A stretch of DNA of 64,000 nucleotides. It comes from CAVSWN01 sp963770995 (lineage in GTDB: Bacteria; Acidobacteriota; Vicinamibacteria; Vicinamibacterales; CAVVIG01). The DNA lies in NCBI GenBank assembly GCA_963770995.1, contig CAVYRS010000001.1, positions 1 to 64,000 on the forward strand, given 5' to 3'. The position numbers and the translations under genes are program-made. The notes below the pieces were generated by a model that saw only the letters and a program-made list of their open reading frames with translations, searched no databases and was not told where the DNA came from. Positions 18,244 through 25,805 of the stretch are shown one piece after another. Every line of letters begins with the position of its first letter. Positions within the stretch are counted from its first letter, which is position 1.

Positions 18244-19386
18244 ATGGATGCGCCTACTGAAATCCTGTTGCCGCGCGAACGAATACAGCTTCGAGCAGAG
18301 TCGTCGCCGCCAGCTGCGTCGAAGGACCGTCTCTTGCCGGTGACCGCGACTTATTGTCTCTCAGAGGAAGGGCGGAAACTGGCGCTCCTAAACGGCGGCG
18401 ACGGTCGCGCCGTCCAGCAACTCACGGTACACGTGCCGTCGAACCGACTGCACCTCATCACGGTCGATGCCGAGGGCGTCGCGCGCCTACGGCTGCGGCC
18501 GCAATACACGCGCGAAGCCAACCAGCAAATCGTCCGCGTCGATGCGCCGCCGACCTACGACGTGCCACCAGACCTCGATACGCTGTTCCAGCACGCCGCT
18601 CGCAACTATCAGCTCGAACGCGCGTACGAGACGCACCGCCGTGCCGAGCGCGCCAGACGTCGCGACGCCGATCGCGACCGCCGCAACGAACTGGCCCGCG
18701 CGTTTCTCAAAGATCTCGACCGGCGCGCCGTTGTCCATCCGGCGCCGACGTCGAGACGCTGCTACCTGTCCGTCAACGGAGGTCTCGTGCGATTCGATGT
18801 TAGAGCTGATGACGGCGCCGCGCGAGATGTGCCGCCAGAGGCTCACCGTCGGTTTCGAGCAGATCTCCGAGCACGGGAGGAGCGTGGACGTCAGCAGCAT
18901 GCCGACCAAGTCGCGCTGCACGAAGAGAAGAAGCGGTTCATCGCCGACTGGGTCACCGCGCACGGGTCACCGGAACAACACGCGCGTCAAGCGGCCGGGA
19001 TGCTGCCCATGGAGGAAGTGATCGAGGCGATCACGGATGAAGCGTTCACGCCGCTTGCCGACTGGCCGCGTTACCAACGCGGCGGTGCGGCCCAATACCA
19101 GACATTCCTGCGATCGCTTCCAGATTGTGCCGACGTCAGCCTAACCGACCGTGATTTGCTCATCTCCAGCACGGACGCAGTGAAGGCATCACCGACGCAG
19201 TGGGCGCGAATGCAGGAGGCGCAGACACTCTTCCCGGGTGGGACGGTCACGCTGCGCATGCATCGCCTGGCTCACGTCCGCGATCGCCACGCCCCGACGC
19301 TCACCGTGTACGGTTTGCTCATGACGCGGAGGCTCGGTCCCTTTGTATTGCGACGCGAATACCAGATTGACACCAAAGATTCTTAA
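18244..19386 (+). CDS. Hypothetical mobile-element protein (380 aa)
   Basis: Starts at the ATG at 18244, preceded by GAAAGGAATC as a ribosome-binding site. The N-terminal ~120 residues look beta-rich (QLTVHVPSNRLHLITVDAEG). The centre is a strongly charged Arg-rich helix (RRAERARRRDADRDRRNELA). The C-terminal ~130 residues are globular (EEVIEAITDEAFTPLADWPR, TLFPGGTVTLRMHRLAHVRD). No catalytic motif is recognised. It sits between the ATPase gene and the cargo genes of the element. The frame is intact. Confidence 0.55.
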   Translation: MDAPTEILLPRERIQLRAESSPPAASKDRLLPVTATYCLSEEGRKLALLNGGDGRAVQQLTVHVPSNRLHLITVDAEGVARLRLRPQYTREANQQIVRVDAPPTYDVPPDLDTLFQHAARNYQLERAYETHRRAERARRRDADRDRRNELARAFLKDLDRRAVVHPAPTSRRCYLSVNGGLVRFDVRADDGAARDVPPEAHRRFRADLRAREERGRQQHADQVALHEEKKRFIADWVTAHGSPEQHARQAAGMLPMEEVIEAITDEAFTPLADWPRYQRGGAAQYQTFLRSLPDCADVSLTDRDLLISSTDAVKASPTQWARMQEAQTLFPGGTVTLRMHRLAHVRDRHAPTLTVYGLLMTRRLGPFVLRREYQIDTKDS

Positions 19387-19612
19387 TTAGTTACTGCGTT
19401 TATCAGGATTAATAGCGGCTCGATTCGTCAAAAGGTAGGTGGTGAAGCCCCAATTAGCCCTGGGCGGGGCCGATATCTGACATGGGTTCGAATCCCCAAC
19501 CCGATTCGGTACTTGCGGTAAGGGTGTGCGGCATCGTGCGCCCGGCGGCGTAGGAGTTCGCGCCCGCGGCGTTGTCCACCTCGTGCCATAAAGGCTATTG
19601 TTAGGCGGCACT
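19387..19612. other. Intergenic gap with GC-rich stem and T-arm-like motif
   Basis: No gene is visible. A GCCCC/GGGGC stem lies at about 19,456-19,481 after the preceding stop and could be a terminator. A GGGTTCGAATCCC string at about 19,483-19,496 resembles a tRNA T-arm, but the surrounding bases do not fold into a tRNA. Confidence 0.3.
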
Positions 19613-20056
19613 GTGGCAAGACTCCCCCTCGTGCGGCGGAAGCAACTCCTGAATGAGCTCGGGCTCGAGGCGTTGGCAGCACGTTCTTCCTGGTCGCATG
19701 ACTTGGGCGATTCAATCGCGTTCGATGCTTGGGAACATCTTTGGGAGCGCGACGCAGAGGGCAAACTTGTCAGATATCCGTTGCGGACCAACGGGCAGCA
19801 TTACAACCTCGCGCAGTCCAGGCGCAGTCCGCGACGTGGTCACACGCGATGGCAGAATCATGTTGACTTGGTGGTGGCTCGAAAGCGGGCTGCACGAGCC
19901 CTCGTGCCTGTCGCGAACAGCCCGGATCCCGATCCCGATAAGGCCGCCAAAGGCTGGCTTCCCGTAGTTGTTGAGGGTCATATCAAAGTCGATAGTGAGG
20001 GGCAGGTCTGGCTAGTTGCGGATCGGATCGTGAAACGCGAAGACGTGACGTCGTAG
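19613..20056 (+). CDS. Hypothetical mobile-element protein (~147 aa)
   Basis: The GTG at 19613 (MARLPLVRRKQLL) has AGGCGG five bases upstream and is preferred to the in-frame TTG at 19598. The protein has a Trp-rich middle (SSWSHDLGDSIAFDAWEHLW), a basic segment (SRRSPRRGHTRWQNHVDLVV) and a beta-rich end (GWLPVVVEGHIKVDSEGQVW). No family was recognised. The conserved-looking aromatic and basic residues suggest a globular enzyme or nucleic-acid-binding domain. From 20,057 to about 20,450 there is no further gene. Confidence 0.5.
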   Translation: MARLPLVRRKQLLNELGLEALAARSSWSHDLGDSIAFDAWEHLWERDAEGKLVRYPLRTNGQHYNLAQSRRSPRRGHTRWQNHVDLVVARKRAARALVPVANSPDPDPDKAAKGWLPVVVEGHIKVDSEGQVWLVADRIVKREDVTS

Positions 20057-20457
20057 TGCATGATTCCGCGCAGCAGTGACAGTGCCGCTTAACACCTCGC
20101 TCGAGCGCACCCGTCAAAGCCCAGTTGTGACGCCTGCGAGGCTCCTGCCGGAGAAAGGCGTCGTGGCGCTTCATCCGGTTGACGTGTGCGAAACAATTCT
20201 CTGGCGAGGACGGTGACCAAACAGGAGGTGGGCAGCCGACGCACGCAGGTGCGCCTCACGGAGGCCTGCGTCGACACGAACTCTTCCGACTGGTTCGGTC
20301 GTGCAAAGCGCACTCGACGTTCGCCGAGACTCGCGAGTTGTTGGGGGGGCGGTGATGGCGAACTTGTGCCGCCCGCCGCTGACCGAAGCCGATGTTGCCC
20401 GCGCGATGGCTCTCGGCGTCGATTGCACACTCCTTTTCGTAGGCTATCGAGTTCCTC

Positions 20458-20486
20458 TTGACAACCTGAATCGGCCGTCCTAGATT
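20458..20486 (+). promoter_or_regulatory. Consensus sigma-70-type promoter for the DUF932 gene
   Basis: TTGACA at 20458-20463 is separated by exactly 17 bases from TAGATT at 20481-20486, about 100 bp upstream of the ATG at 20589. The -35 box is a perfect match and the -10 box matches TATAAT at four of six positions. It is strong by inspection, in an otherwise gene-free stretch. Confidence 0.55.
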
Positions 20487-20502
20487 CGAAGCATCGTTCG
20501 CT

Positions 20503-20543
20503 GTGGCCGTCCTGGCCACCCCTCCACGTCGCCCGACGTGGAG
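20503..20543. promoter_or_regulatory. Two tandem hairpins in the leader of the DUF932 gene
   Basis: GTGGCC (20503-20508) pairs with GGCCAC (20514-20519), and CTCCACGTC (20522-20530) pairs with GACGTGGAG (20535-20543). Both lie between the putative promoter and the AGGAG ribosome-binding site at about 20,578, so they would be in the 5' untranslated RNA. Confidence 0.55.
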
Positions 20544-20588
20544 CTACTTCCAATCCGTCGCCCCAGGGCACGTCGAAAGGAGCTCATC

Positions 20589-21695
20589 ATGATCGGAACA
20601 GGTGTGTCCGCTGTCACGGCGACCACCGCGCACCGGGAATGGGCCAGCCGCCCACCCGATGAACGGTTCGCCAGCGTGCACGCGCTCTACGAGGCCGCTC
20701 GCGCCAGACGCCAGCGCCTCGACGAGCGCACGATCGAAACCGGCACGTTCAGGACCGAGGCGTTCGACACCGACGACCTTGCCATCTGCGAGACGTCGGG
20801 TCGCATCGCCACACTGACCCACTGGAGCTTCGGGCAGCTCGCGACCATCGCCGCGGCACCGCCCCAGTACCTCCGCTCGCTGCCCGCCGCGATCGCGTCC
20901 GACGCGATCAACTACGGGCTGCAACGGGTCTCACGCGACGAGCATCAGCTCTTCGCCGAAGACACCGCGCCGTGGACCGTGCACGCGATCACATCACCGC
21001 GCTATGCACGCGTCCACCACGACGAGCTGGCCAGCCAGGTGCTCGACCTCATGGTCGCGCATCCGGCCTGGCACCTCCCGCTCGGGTACAAGGACGGCGA
21101 GTTCGGCGCCGAGAAAGTTCCCTCGGGCGCCTACTTGGGAGACCGAGACATGTTCCTGTTCCTCGTGGACGGTAACCGCGATCTCGACGACCCGACCGAT
21201 CGCACCCAGTCCGGCCTGTTCCGCGGATTCATTCTCCGGAACAGTGATGTGGGTGCCGCCGCCCTCACCCTGGATGTGTTCTTGTTCCGCATGGTCTGCG
21301 GCAATCACATCATCTGGGGGTTCCAGCATGTGGCCGGCTTCCGGCGCCGCCACATTGGGGCATCGATTCAGGACGCGTGGACGACGTCGCTCAATGACGT
21401 CCGCGCGGCGCTCGATGCCGACACCGCCGACGATCGGACACGGCTCCAGCGTGCAATGACGCGGGAGGTCGGTCCGACCCGCGAGGCGGTGCTTGACCTG
21501 GCCGTGCAGCGACTCGATGTGTCGCAGAAGCAGGCCGCCGAGGCGTACTCGTTGGCCGAGCAGTTCGAAACGAGTCCTCGGTCGATCTGGGGGTATGTGC
21601 AGGGGCTGACCCGACTCAGTCAACGCACGCCCTGGCAGGATGGACGGTTCGCGCTCGATCGCGCCGCCAGTCGCCTCCTCACTACGGTCCACTGA
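20589..21695 (+). CDS. DUF932-family plasmid/phage-type protein
   Basis: A 368-residue protein starting at the ATG at 20589 after GAAAGGAGCTC. It has the layout of DUF932 proteins common on plasmids, ICEs and phages: SGRIATLTHWSFGQLATIAA near the N-terminus, FAEDTAPWTVHAITSPRYAR, DMFLFLVDGNRDLDD, LFRGFILRNSDVGAAALTLD and the diagnostic VFLFRMVCGNHIIWGFQHVA. The C-terminus is helical. The biochemical role of the family is not established; it is often next to single-strand-binding or RadC-like genes, as here. It has its own promoter and hairpin leader. The frame is intact. Confidence 0.75.
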   Translation: MIGTGVSAVTATTAHREWASRPPDERFASVHALYEAARARRQRLDERTIETGTFRTEAFDTDDLAICETSGRIATLTHWSFGQLATIAAAPPQYLRSLPAAIASDAINYGLQRVSRDEHQLFAEDTAPWTVHAITSPRYARVHHDELASQVLDLMVAHPAWHLPLGYKDGEFGAEKVPSGAYLGDRDMFLFLVDGNRDLDDPTDRTQSGLFRGFILRNSDVGAAALTLDVFLFRMVCGNHIIWGFQHVAGFRRRHIGASIQDAWTTSLNDVRAALDADTADDRTRLQRAMTREVGPTREAVLDLAVQRLDVSQKQAAEAYSLAEQFETSPRSIWGYVQGLTRLSQRTPWQDGRFALDRAASRLLTTVH

Positions 21696-21706
21696 CCGTG
21701 TCCCTG

Positions 21707-21858
21707 CCGCGCGAGCACATCCTCGCGCGGACCCTTCGTAAGTCTTAGCGGGTCGGTCCAGGCCACCCGCCCCTCGTCCCCGCCGCGATCGGTCACGCGT
21801 GCGTTCCGCTGGAACTGCGCGTCACCCGCCTCACAGCTCGCCGGCACACCGCCGGCGA
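21707..21858. promoter_or_regulatory. Hairpins between DUF932 and RadC-like genes
   Basis: CCGCGCGAG (21707-21715) pairs with CTCGCGCGG (21722-21730), 12 bp after the DUF932 stop. GCTCGCCGGC (21834-21843) pairs with GCCGGCGAGC (21849-21858), 56 bp before the RadC-like start. Neither is followed by a T-tract. Confidence 0.55.
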
Positions 21859-21914
21859 GCGCCTTCCTCCGCGCACTGGTGCCGGAGGGCCATCACCCAG
21901 CAAGGAGACCGGAG

Positions 21915-22517
21915 ATGCACATGCGCGTCGACTCCTACGTTCCGGCCCGCAGCCGCTACCAGGTGCGCGAGCTCGTGTGCACCTACCGTCCCGCCCGCGA
22001 CGGCGAAGGCCGCATCGTCCGCGTGCCGTCGCTCGCGCTCAGTACCCCGCGCGAGGCCGTTCGCATTCTCAGTCCGTTCATCGCTGATCAGCCGGTGGAA
22101 CTGGTCGGTGTCGCCTGCCTCTCCACACGCCACCGTCTGCTCGCGTGGCACATCGCTTCACGCGGCACTCGGGACGCCACGCCGATTTCCATTCCGGATG
22201 TCTTCGTGCCGGCGTGCGTTACACCGGGGACGACTGCCGTGATCGTGGTGCACAACCACCCGTCCGGCGATCCCGCCCCGAGCCAGGACGACGTCATGCT
22301 CACGGCGCGGTTGCGCGTCGCGGGCGACGTTCTCGAGATCGCGCTCCTCGATCACCTCATCGTGGGCGAGGAGACGCGGTATTTCAGCTTTCGCGAAGCC
22401 GGTCTGCTCGGAAAAGCTCCCGCAGCCGCGCCGCGACCCACAGTCGTCCACCACCCGTCGGCGGACGGCTCCCACCCACTCCCGGCGGCACAACCGAGCG
22501 CCGCTCCGATCCCGTGA
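21915..22517 (+). CDS. RadC-like JAB/MPN-domain protein
   Basis: A 200-residue protein starting at the ATG at 21915 with GGAG just upstream. The JAMM metal motif is complete: VIVVHNHPSGDPAPSQDD (His113, His115 and the downstream acidic residues). The preceding strand LVGVACLSTRHRLLAWHIAS and the ISIPDVFVPAC block are those of RadC. The helix-hairpin-helix domain of chromosomal RadC is absent, as is usual for mobile-element versions (sometimes with anti-restriction or replication roles). The tail is proline-rich. The true activity of RadC proteins remains unsettled. Confidence 0.75.
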   Translation: MHMRVDSYVPARSRYQVRELVCTYRPARDGEGRIVRVPSLALSTPREAVRILSPFIADQPVELVGVACLSTRHRLLAWHIASRGTRDATPISIPDVFVPACVTPGTTAVIVVHNHPSGDPAPSQDDVMLTARLRVAGDVLEIALLDHLIVGEETRYFSFREAGLLGKAPAAAPRPTVVHHPSADGSHPLPAAQPSAAPIP

Positions 22518-22536
22518 GGCTACGGACGTGCTCAGC

Positions 22537-22599
22537 CGTGTCAAGGCTCCGTTCGCGTCGCTCACCGCTCCCAGGCGAGAGCGTCGCGGCCTTGACACG
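22537..22599. promoter_or_regulatory. 11-bp inverted repeat ahead of the 22,667 gene
   Basis: CGTGTCAAGGC at 22537-22547 pairs perfectly with GCCTTGACACG at 22589-22599, enclosing 41 bases. It starts 19 bp after the RadC-like stop and ends 67 bp before the next ATG. Confidence 0.55.
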
Positions 22600-22666
22600 T
22601 CCTGCGCGCGTCCGCGTCAGGCGGTTATCGGATCGGCGCGGGGAACTCGAAGCGAGGAGAACACCG

Positions 22667-23035
22667 ATGTCGCACCTGTATCTCACACCCACCATCACCG
22701 TGACGATCGCCGGCCAGATCCGCATCTATCACGCGTTCGTGACCACGGCCTCGCCGGCCGTCGATGCGCCGTCGACGCTCACGCTCTACACGTCGACCCT
22801 CGCCGACGTGGCGGGGTTCGCCGCCGACCCGCTCGTCTTCGAGGCCACGCGTGGGCGCATGCCTGCGCGCCTCGTACTCATCGAGACGAGAGAGCTCGCG
22901 TGGCAGCGCGAGAAGTACCGCGCGGATCACGCGATCTGCGCGCCTGCCGATCCGGTGCTCGTCAGCGTGACGACGCTCCAGCAATGGCTGTGGGCGCGCC
23001 TCCAAGCACCAATTCCCACCGAGGTGCACGCATGA
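22667..23035 (+). CDS. Hypothetical protein (122 aa)
   Basis: Starts at the ATG at 22667 with GAGGAG upstream (MSHLYLTPTITVTIAGQIRI). It is beta-rich in the first half (STLTLYTSTLADVAGFAADP) and helical in the second (LIETRELAWQREKYRADHAI). No membrane segment or catalytic motif is visible. The protein is unknown to me. It sits in the string of short, individually spaced genes of the mobile element. Confidence 0.55.
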   Translation: MSHLYLTPTITVTIAGQIRIYHAFVTTASPAVDAPSTLTLYTSTLADVAGFAADPLVFEATRGRMPARLVLIETRELAWQREKYRADHAICAPADPVLVSVTTLQQWLWARLQAPIPTEVHA

Positions 23036-23061
23036 CTCGCCGGCGTTCGTTCGCGTCCACT

Positions 23062-23080
23062 GCTCGCCAGACTGGCGAGC
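23062..23080. promoter_or_regulatory. 8-bp hairpin ahead of the SpoVG-like gene
   Basis: GCTCGCCA (23062-23069) and TGGCGAGC (23073-23080) form a perfect stem with a three-base loop. It ends only 5 bp before the AGGAGG ribosome-binding site of the gene at 23,099, close enough to affect ribosome access. Confidence 0.55.
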
Positions 23081-23098
23081 TTCTCAGGAGGTTCGTGT

Positions 23099-23419
23099 AT
23101 GACCAACAGCAGCATCGTCGTCAAGATCACCCCCAACGACAAGGGGAACCCCCCCGGCAAACTCGCGGAAGCCGAGCTGCATTTCACAAGCGGCGAGCTC
23201 GACGGCTTGAAGCTGATCGGGTTCGCGGTGTGGGAGCGCCGCGGCGGCAATGGCCGCAACGTCACGTTCCCGGCGCGCCAGTACGCCGTCAACGGTGAGC
23301 GCCGCAGCTTCGCGCTGCTGCGTCCCATCAGCGACACGAGCGCCCAGGAGCGTGTCCGTCAGCTCGTGCTCGAGGCATTCGCCGAGTACGAGGAGCGTGC
23401 GGCGGTTGCCACGTCGTAG
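23099..23419 (+). CDS. SpoVG-like small protein
   Basis: A 106-residue protein from the ATG at 23099, with AGGAGG at 23086-23091. The pattern of an N-terminal strand with LAEAELHFTSGELDGLKLIG, then FAVWERRGGNGRNVTFPARQ, then RSFALLRPISDT and a C-terminal helix RVRQLVLEAFAEYEE follows SpoVG (DDCFVVRDIKVI, MPSRK, HPI, I..AVLAEYE), a small nucleic-acid-binding protein. The resemblance is by strand order and the FPxRQ/MPSRK and RP/HP blocks, not by close identity. On a mobile element a DNA- or RNA-binding role is plausible. Confidence 0.45.
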   Translation: MTNSSIVVKITPNDKGNPPGKLAEAELHFTSGELDGLKLIGFAVWERRGGNGRNVTFPARQYAVNGERRSFALLRPISDTSAQERVRQLVLEAFAEYEERAAVATS

Positions 23420-23436
23420 ATTCGAACGACGGTTTC

Positions 23437-23465
23437 CCGGATGCCACCAGCGTGGTGGTGTCCGG
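23437..23465. promoter_or_regulatory. Long hairpin ahead of the excisionase gene
   Basis: CCGGA (23437-23441) and CCACCA (23444-23449) pair with TGGTGG (23453-23458) and TCCGG (23461-23465), giving an 11-bp stem with one symmetric two-base internal loop and a GCG loop. It lies between the SpoVG-like stop and the excisionase start at 23,504. It could act as terminator or as a control element for the recombination genes. Confidence 0.55.
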
Positions 23466-23503
23466 GGATCCTCTAGGCCACGATCCGCTTGACGAGGTGA
23501 TGA

Positions 23504-23761
23504 ATGACTGTCGACCTTCACGGCGCCGCCAGAACAACCGATGGTCTTGGATCAACAAACGACGTCGACCTGCACGAACTCCTAACCGTCGACGAGGTCG
23601 CCGCGCTGCTCAAGGTGCCCCGCAGCTGGGTGTACGAGCACACGCGCTCACGCGGCAAGGCTCGAGCCGAACGGCTGCCATACATCAAGATTGGGAAATA
23701 CAAGCGCTTCGATCCGCGGGCCGTTCGCGACTTCCTCCTGCGGCGATCGAAGATTGCGTGA
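23504..23761 (+). CDS. xis: Excisionase-like helix-turn-helix protein
   Basis: An 85-residue protein with the MerR/AlpA-type winged helix-turn-helix used by excisionases and plasmid regulators: DLHELLTVDEVAALLKVPRS, then WVYEHTRSRG, a short wing LPYIKIGKYKRFDP and the final helix RAVRDFLLRR. It lies 81 bp upstream of the integrase start on the same strand, the classic position for a recombination directionality factor that favours excision and may repress the integrase promoter. The function is inferred from fold and neighbourhood. The frame is intact. Confidence 0.75.
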   Translation: MTVDLHGAARTTDGLGSTNDVDLHELLTVDEVAALLKVPRSWVYEHTRSRGKARAERLPYIKIGKYKRFDPRAVRDFLLRRSKIA

Positions 23762-23842
23762 ACCGTTTTGCTCGACGTGACTAAAATGGACGGCGAGCTA
23801 CCACGGCACGAAGAGCCAACGAGAGGAAAGGATTGTTCTCGT

Positions 23843-25003
23843 ATGGCTCACAGGAAACGACAGTACGGCAGCGGTTCTCTATTCAAGGAAGGGAGGGGCT
23901 GGGCAATCCGTTGGCGGGAGCTGGAGATTGCTCCAGACGGCACGAACAAGAAGCGATTGTGTTACGAAGCGCTCGGCAACGTTTCCCGCGCGGAGGCGGT
24001 TGAAACCCTCCGACGGAAAGTGGCCGAGGCCGGCAGCAGCGACCTCCCGACGCGATCCCGCGTCACGTTTCGGACGCTGGCGCAGCAATGGAAAGTTGAT
24101 GTGCTGCCGACGAAGTACAAGCATTCGACGCAGAAGAATCATCAACACATCATGGACAAGCACTTGATCCCGCGATTTGGCGACCTCGCCCTGTCAGACG
24201 TCACAACCCAGACGATCCAGTCGTACGTGACGCATCTGACCAAGGCCGGGTATGCACCGAAAACGACCGATCACATTCATGACGTGTTGAGCGCGATTCT
24301 CCGATCGGCGGTGAAATGGGGGCATCTGCACGCGAATCCCGCGCGTGGGGTCGAGATGCCGCGTCTAAAGACGATCCGGCCCAAATGGGCGCTCACGGTG
24401 GATCAGGCCACGGCGTTGGCCGCTCAGTTGCCGTGGCTACTGCCACGAACGTTGGTGGGCCTCGCGCTGCTCACCGGGTTGCGGCGTGGCGAGTTGTTCG
24501 CGTTGCGCTGGTTGGACATCGATGAGCCGAATCGCAGCCTGCAGGTGCGCGCCGCCGTCTATGAAGGGGTGTTCGACGATCCGAAGACGATGGCCAGTCT
24601 GCGGACCATCCCCTTGCCAGAAGCGGCGCTGCAATTGCTGGCGGCGTGGAAGGCGCGGGCGCGACGAACCGCTGCACAGGATCTGATCTTTTCAACGGTG
24701 TCCGGCAAGCCGATCGCACCCAACAATGTCTTACGTCGGTGGGTGTGGCCGGCCTGTCAGGCAGCGGGGCTGCAACGCGCGACGTGGCTCACGTTCCGGC
24801 GAACGTATTCGTCCTGGGCGCACGACAAGGGGGTGCCGGCCAAAGTGGTCGCGCAGATCATGGGACACACCAAAGTCGACACGACGATGAACGTCTACAC
24901 GCAAGTACTCGACGGCGCGGCTCGTTTAGCCGCGGATCGAGTCGGATCGGAATTGTTCAGAGTTGTCCAGATCCCGGATGGGACGACGACGCCAACTCCT
25001 TGA
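23843..25003 (+). CDS. int: Tyrosine recombinase (site-specific integrase)
   Basis: A 386-residue integrase. The ATG at 23843 (MAHRKRQYGSGSLF) is preferred to the upstream in-frame start because the AP2-like arm-binding domain (GWAIRWRELEIAPDGTNKKR) begins there. The core-binding domain covers about residues 75-170 (LPTKYKHSTQKNHQHIMDKH). Catalytic residues: Arg214 in TGLRRGE, Lys248, Arg319 in LTFRRTY, His342 in MGHTKVDTT and the nucleophile Tyr352 in NVYTQ. The usual His of the HxxR box is Leu316. The gene ends 6 bp before the tRNA-Asn 3' half, as expected for an integrase adjacent to its attachment site. Confidence 0.9.
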   Translation: MAHRKRQYGSGSLFKEGRGWAIRWRELEIAPDGTNKKRLCYEALGNVSRAEAVETLRRKVAEAGSSDLPTRSRVTFRTLAQQWKVDVLPTKYKHSTQKNHQHIMDKHLIPRFGDLALSDVTTQTIQSYVTHLTKAGYAPKTTDHIHDVLSAILRSAVKWGHLHANPARGVEMPRLKTIRPKWALTVDQATALAAQLPWLLPRTLVGLALLTGLRRGELFALRWLDIDEPNRSLQVRAAVYEGVFDDPKTMASLRTIPLPEAALQLLAAWKARARRTAAQDLIFSTVSGKPIAPNNVLRRWVWPACQAAGLQRATWLTFRRTYSSWAHDKGVPAKVVAQIMGHTKVDTTMNVYTQVLDGAARLAADRVGSELFRVVQIPDGTTTPTP

Positions 25004-25009
25004 AAAGAT

Positions 25010-25058
25010 TGGCTCCTCAGGCTGGACTCGAACCAGCAACCCTCCGGTTAACAGCCGG
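25010..25058 (-). other. tRNA-Asn(GTT) 3' half: attachment-site core at the element end
   Basis: Read on the minus strand, this holds a 4-bp anticodon stem with loop CTGTTAA (anticodon GTT), a perfect T-arm (GCTGG, TTCGAGT, CCAGC), the 3' acceptor strand and an encoded CCA. The 5' half (acceptor 5' strand, D-arm) is missing; upstream of the anticodon stem the sequence is a permease gene. This is the typical core carried by tRNA-targeting integrative elements. It lies immediately after the integrase stop. Confidence 0.8.
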
Positions 25059-25216
25059 TCCTGGTCGGCAAAGGGAAACCGCCGGAACATAACCGCATCG
25101 GCCAGCGCGAACAGGGTCGTGTTCGCGCCCATGCCGAGCGCGAGGAGCGCGACGGCGACGAGCGACAGATGGGGCCGTGTCCACACCGCGCGGATCGCCT
25201 GGCGCAGCGCCATCAT
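25052..25216 (-). pseudogene. ADOP/MacB-like permease, N-terminal fragment
   Basis: Starts at the ATG complementing 25214-25216 (MMALRQAIRAVWTRPHLSLV) and contains the first membrane helix and periplasmic entry ALGMGANTTLFALADAVMFR followed by FPFADQDRL. This is the standard opening of the acidobacterial ADOP family of MacB-like ABC permeases (usually about 800 aa). After residue 55 the frame runs into the tRNA-Asn fragment and the mobile element, so the remaining >90% of the gene is absent here. The gene was probably split by insertion of the element, or the two sequences were joined in assembly. Confidence 0.7.
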
Positions 25217-25256
25217 GGCGCCAGCATAACCGCTTCGACTGTGTGAGCCGCGACAG

Positions 25257-25805
25257 TCAGACGCGACGATCCGTGCGAGGTGAACGACCCAACGTCAACG
25301 CCAGCAGACCCGGCGCCCAGGCAACCACCCACGCGCCGAACTGCAGGAAATAGTTCTTGCCGGTTGCGGGCGGCCGGCCCCAGAGCGTATTCAGCACGAA
25401 GAAGAACGCGATCCCGCTCAGTACCGCGGCGAGCGCCCCGCGCGTGGCAATCTCGCCCCACGGCCGCCGCTGAGGTGCGCGCAACCAGCGGCCATCAAGC
25501 AGAGCGACGAGCAGCCACATCGCCACCCAGGACGCCGGAATCGCCATCCCATAGGTCCGCCGGTCCACGAGCGCGACGAGCAGGTAATACATGAGCGCGC
25601 CGCCGACGCCCGACAGCACGCCGATCGGCAGCCCCCTGAGTGCTCGGCCCGCATCAAGGCCGAGGACGGCTCCGACAGCCGTCAGGAGCACCGCGCCGTG
25701 GATGATGCCTGTCGTGATGCTGTGACGGACGTTCAGCGTGTACCAGGTGTAATCGCCGAGCGTGGCGACGAGCGCCACGCCAAGAATGCCGACACCGATC
25801 TTCAT
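25257..25805 (-). CDS. Multispanning membrane protein, unknown
   Basis: A 182-residue protein with about five to six hydrophobic helices (VGILGVALVATLGDYTWYTL, GIIHGAVLLTAVGAVLGLDA, VLSGVGGALMYYLLVALV, ASWVAMWLLVALLDGRWL, ALAAVLSGIAFFFVLNTLWG, FGAWVVAWAPGLLALTLG). No family is recognised. Its start codon overlaps the stop of the rhodanese gene, so both are translated from one transcript. The frame is intact. Confidence 0.6.
   Translation of the reverse strand: MKIGVGILGVALVATLGDYTWYTLNVRHSITTGIIHGAVLLTAVGAVLGLDAGRALRGLPIGVLSGVGGALMYYLLVALVDRRTYGMAIPASWVAMWLLVALLDGRWLRAPQRRPWGEIATRGALAAVLSGIAFFFVLNTLWGRPPATGKNYFLQFGAWVVAWAPGLLALTLGRSPRTDRRV

Noticed and set aside
19455..19510. tRNA-like T-arm string (GGGTTCGAATCCC) after the 18,244-19,386 gene
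   Set aside because: Only three of five T-stem pairs form and no acceptor, D-arm or anticodon arm can be drawn around it, so no tRNA is annotated.
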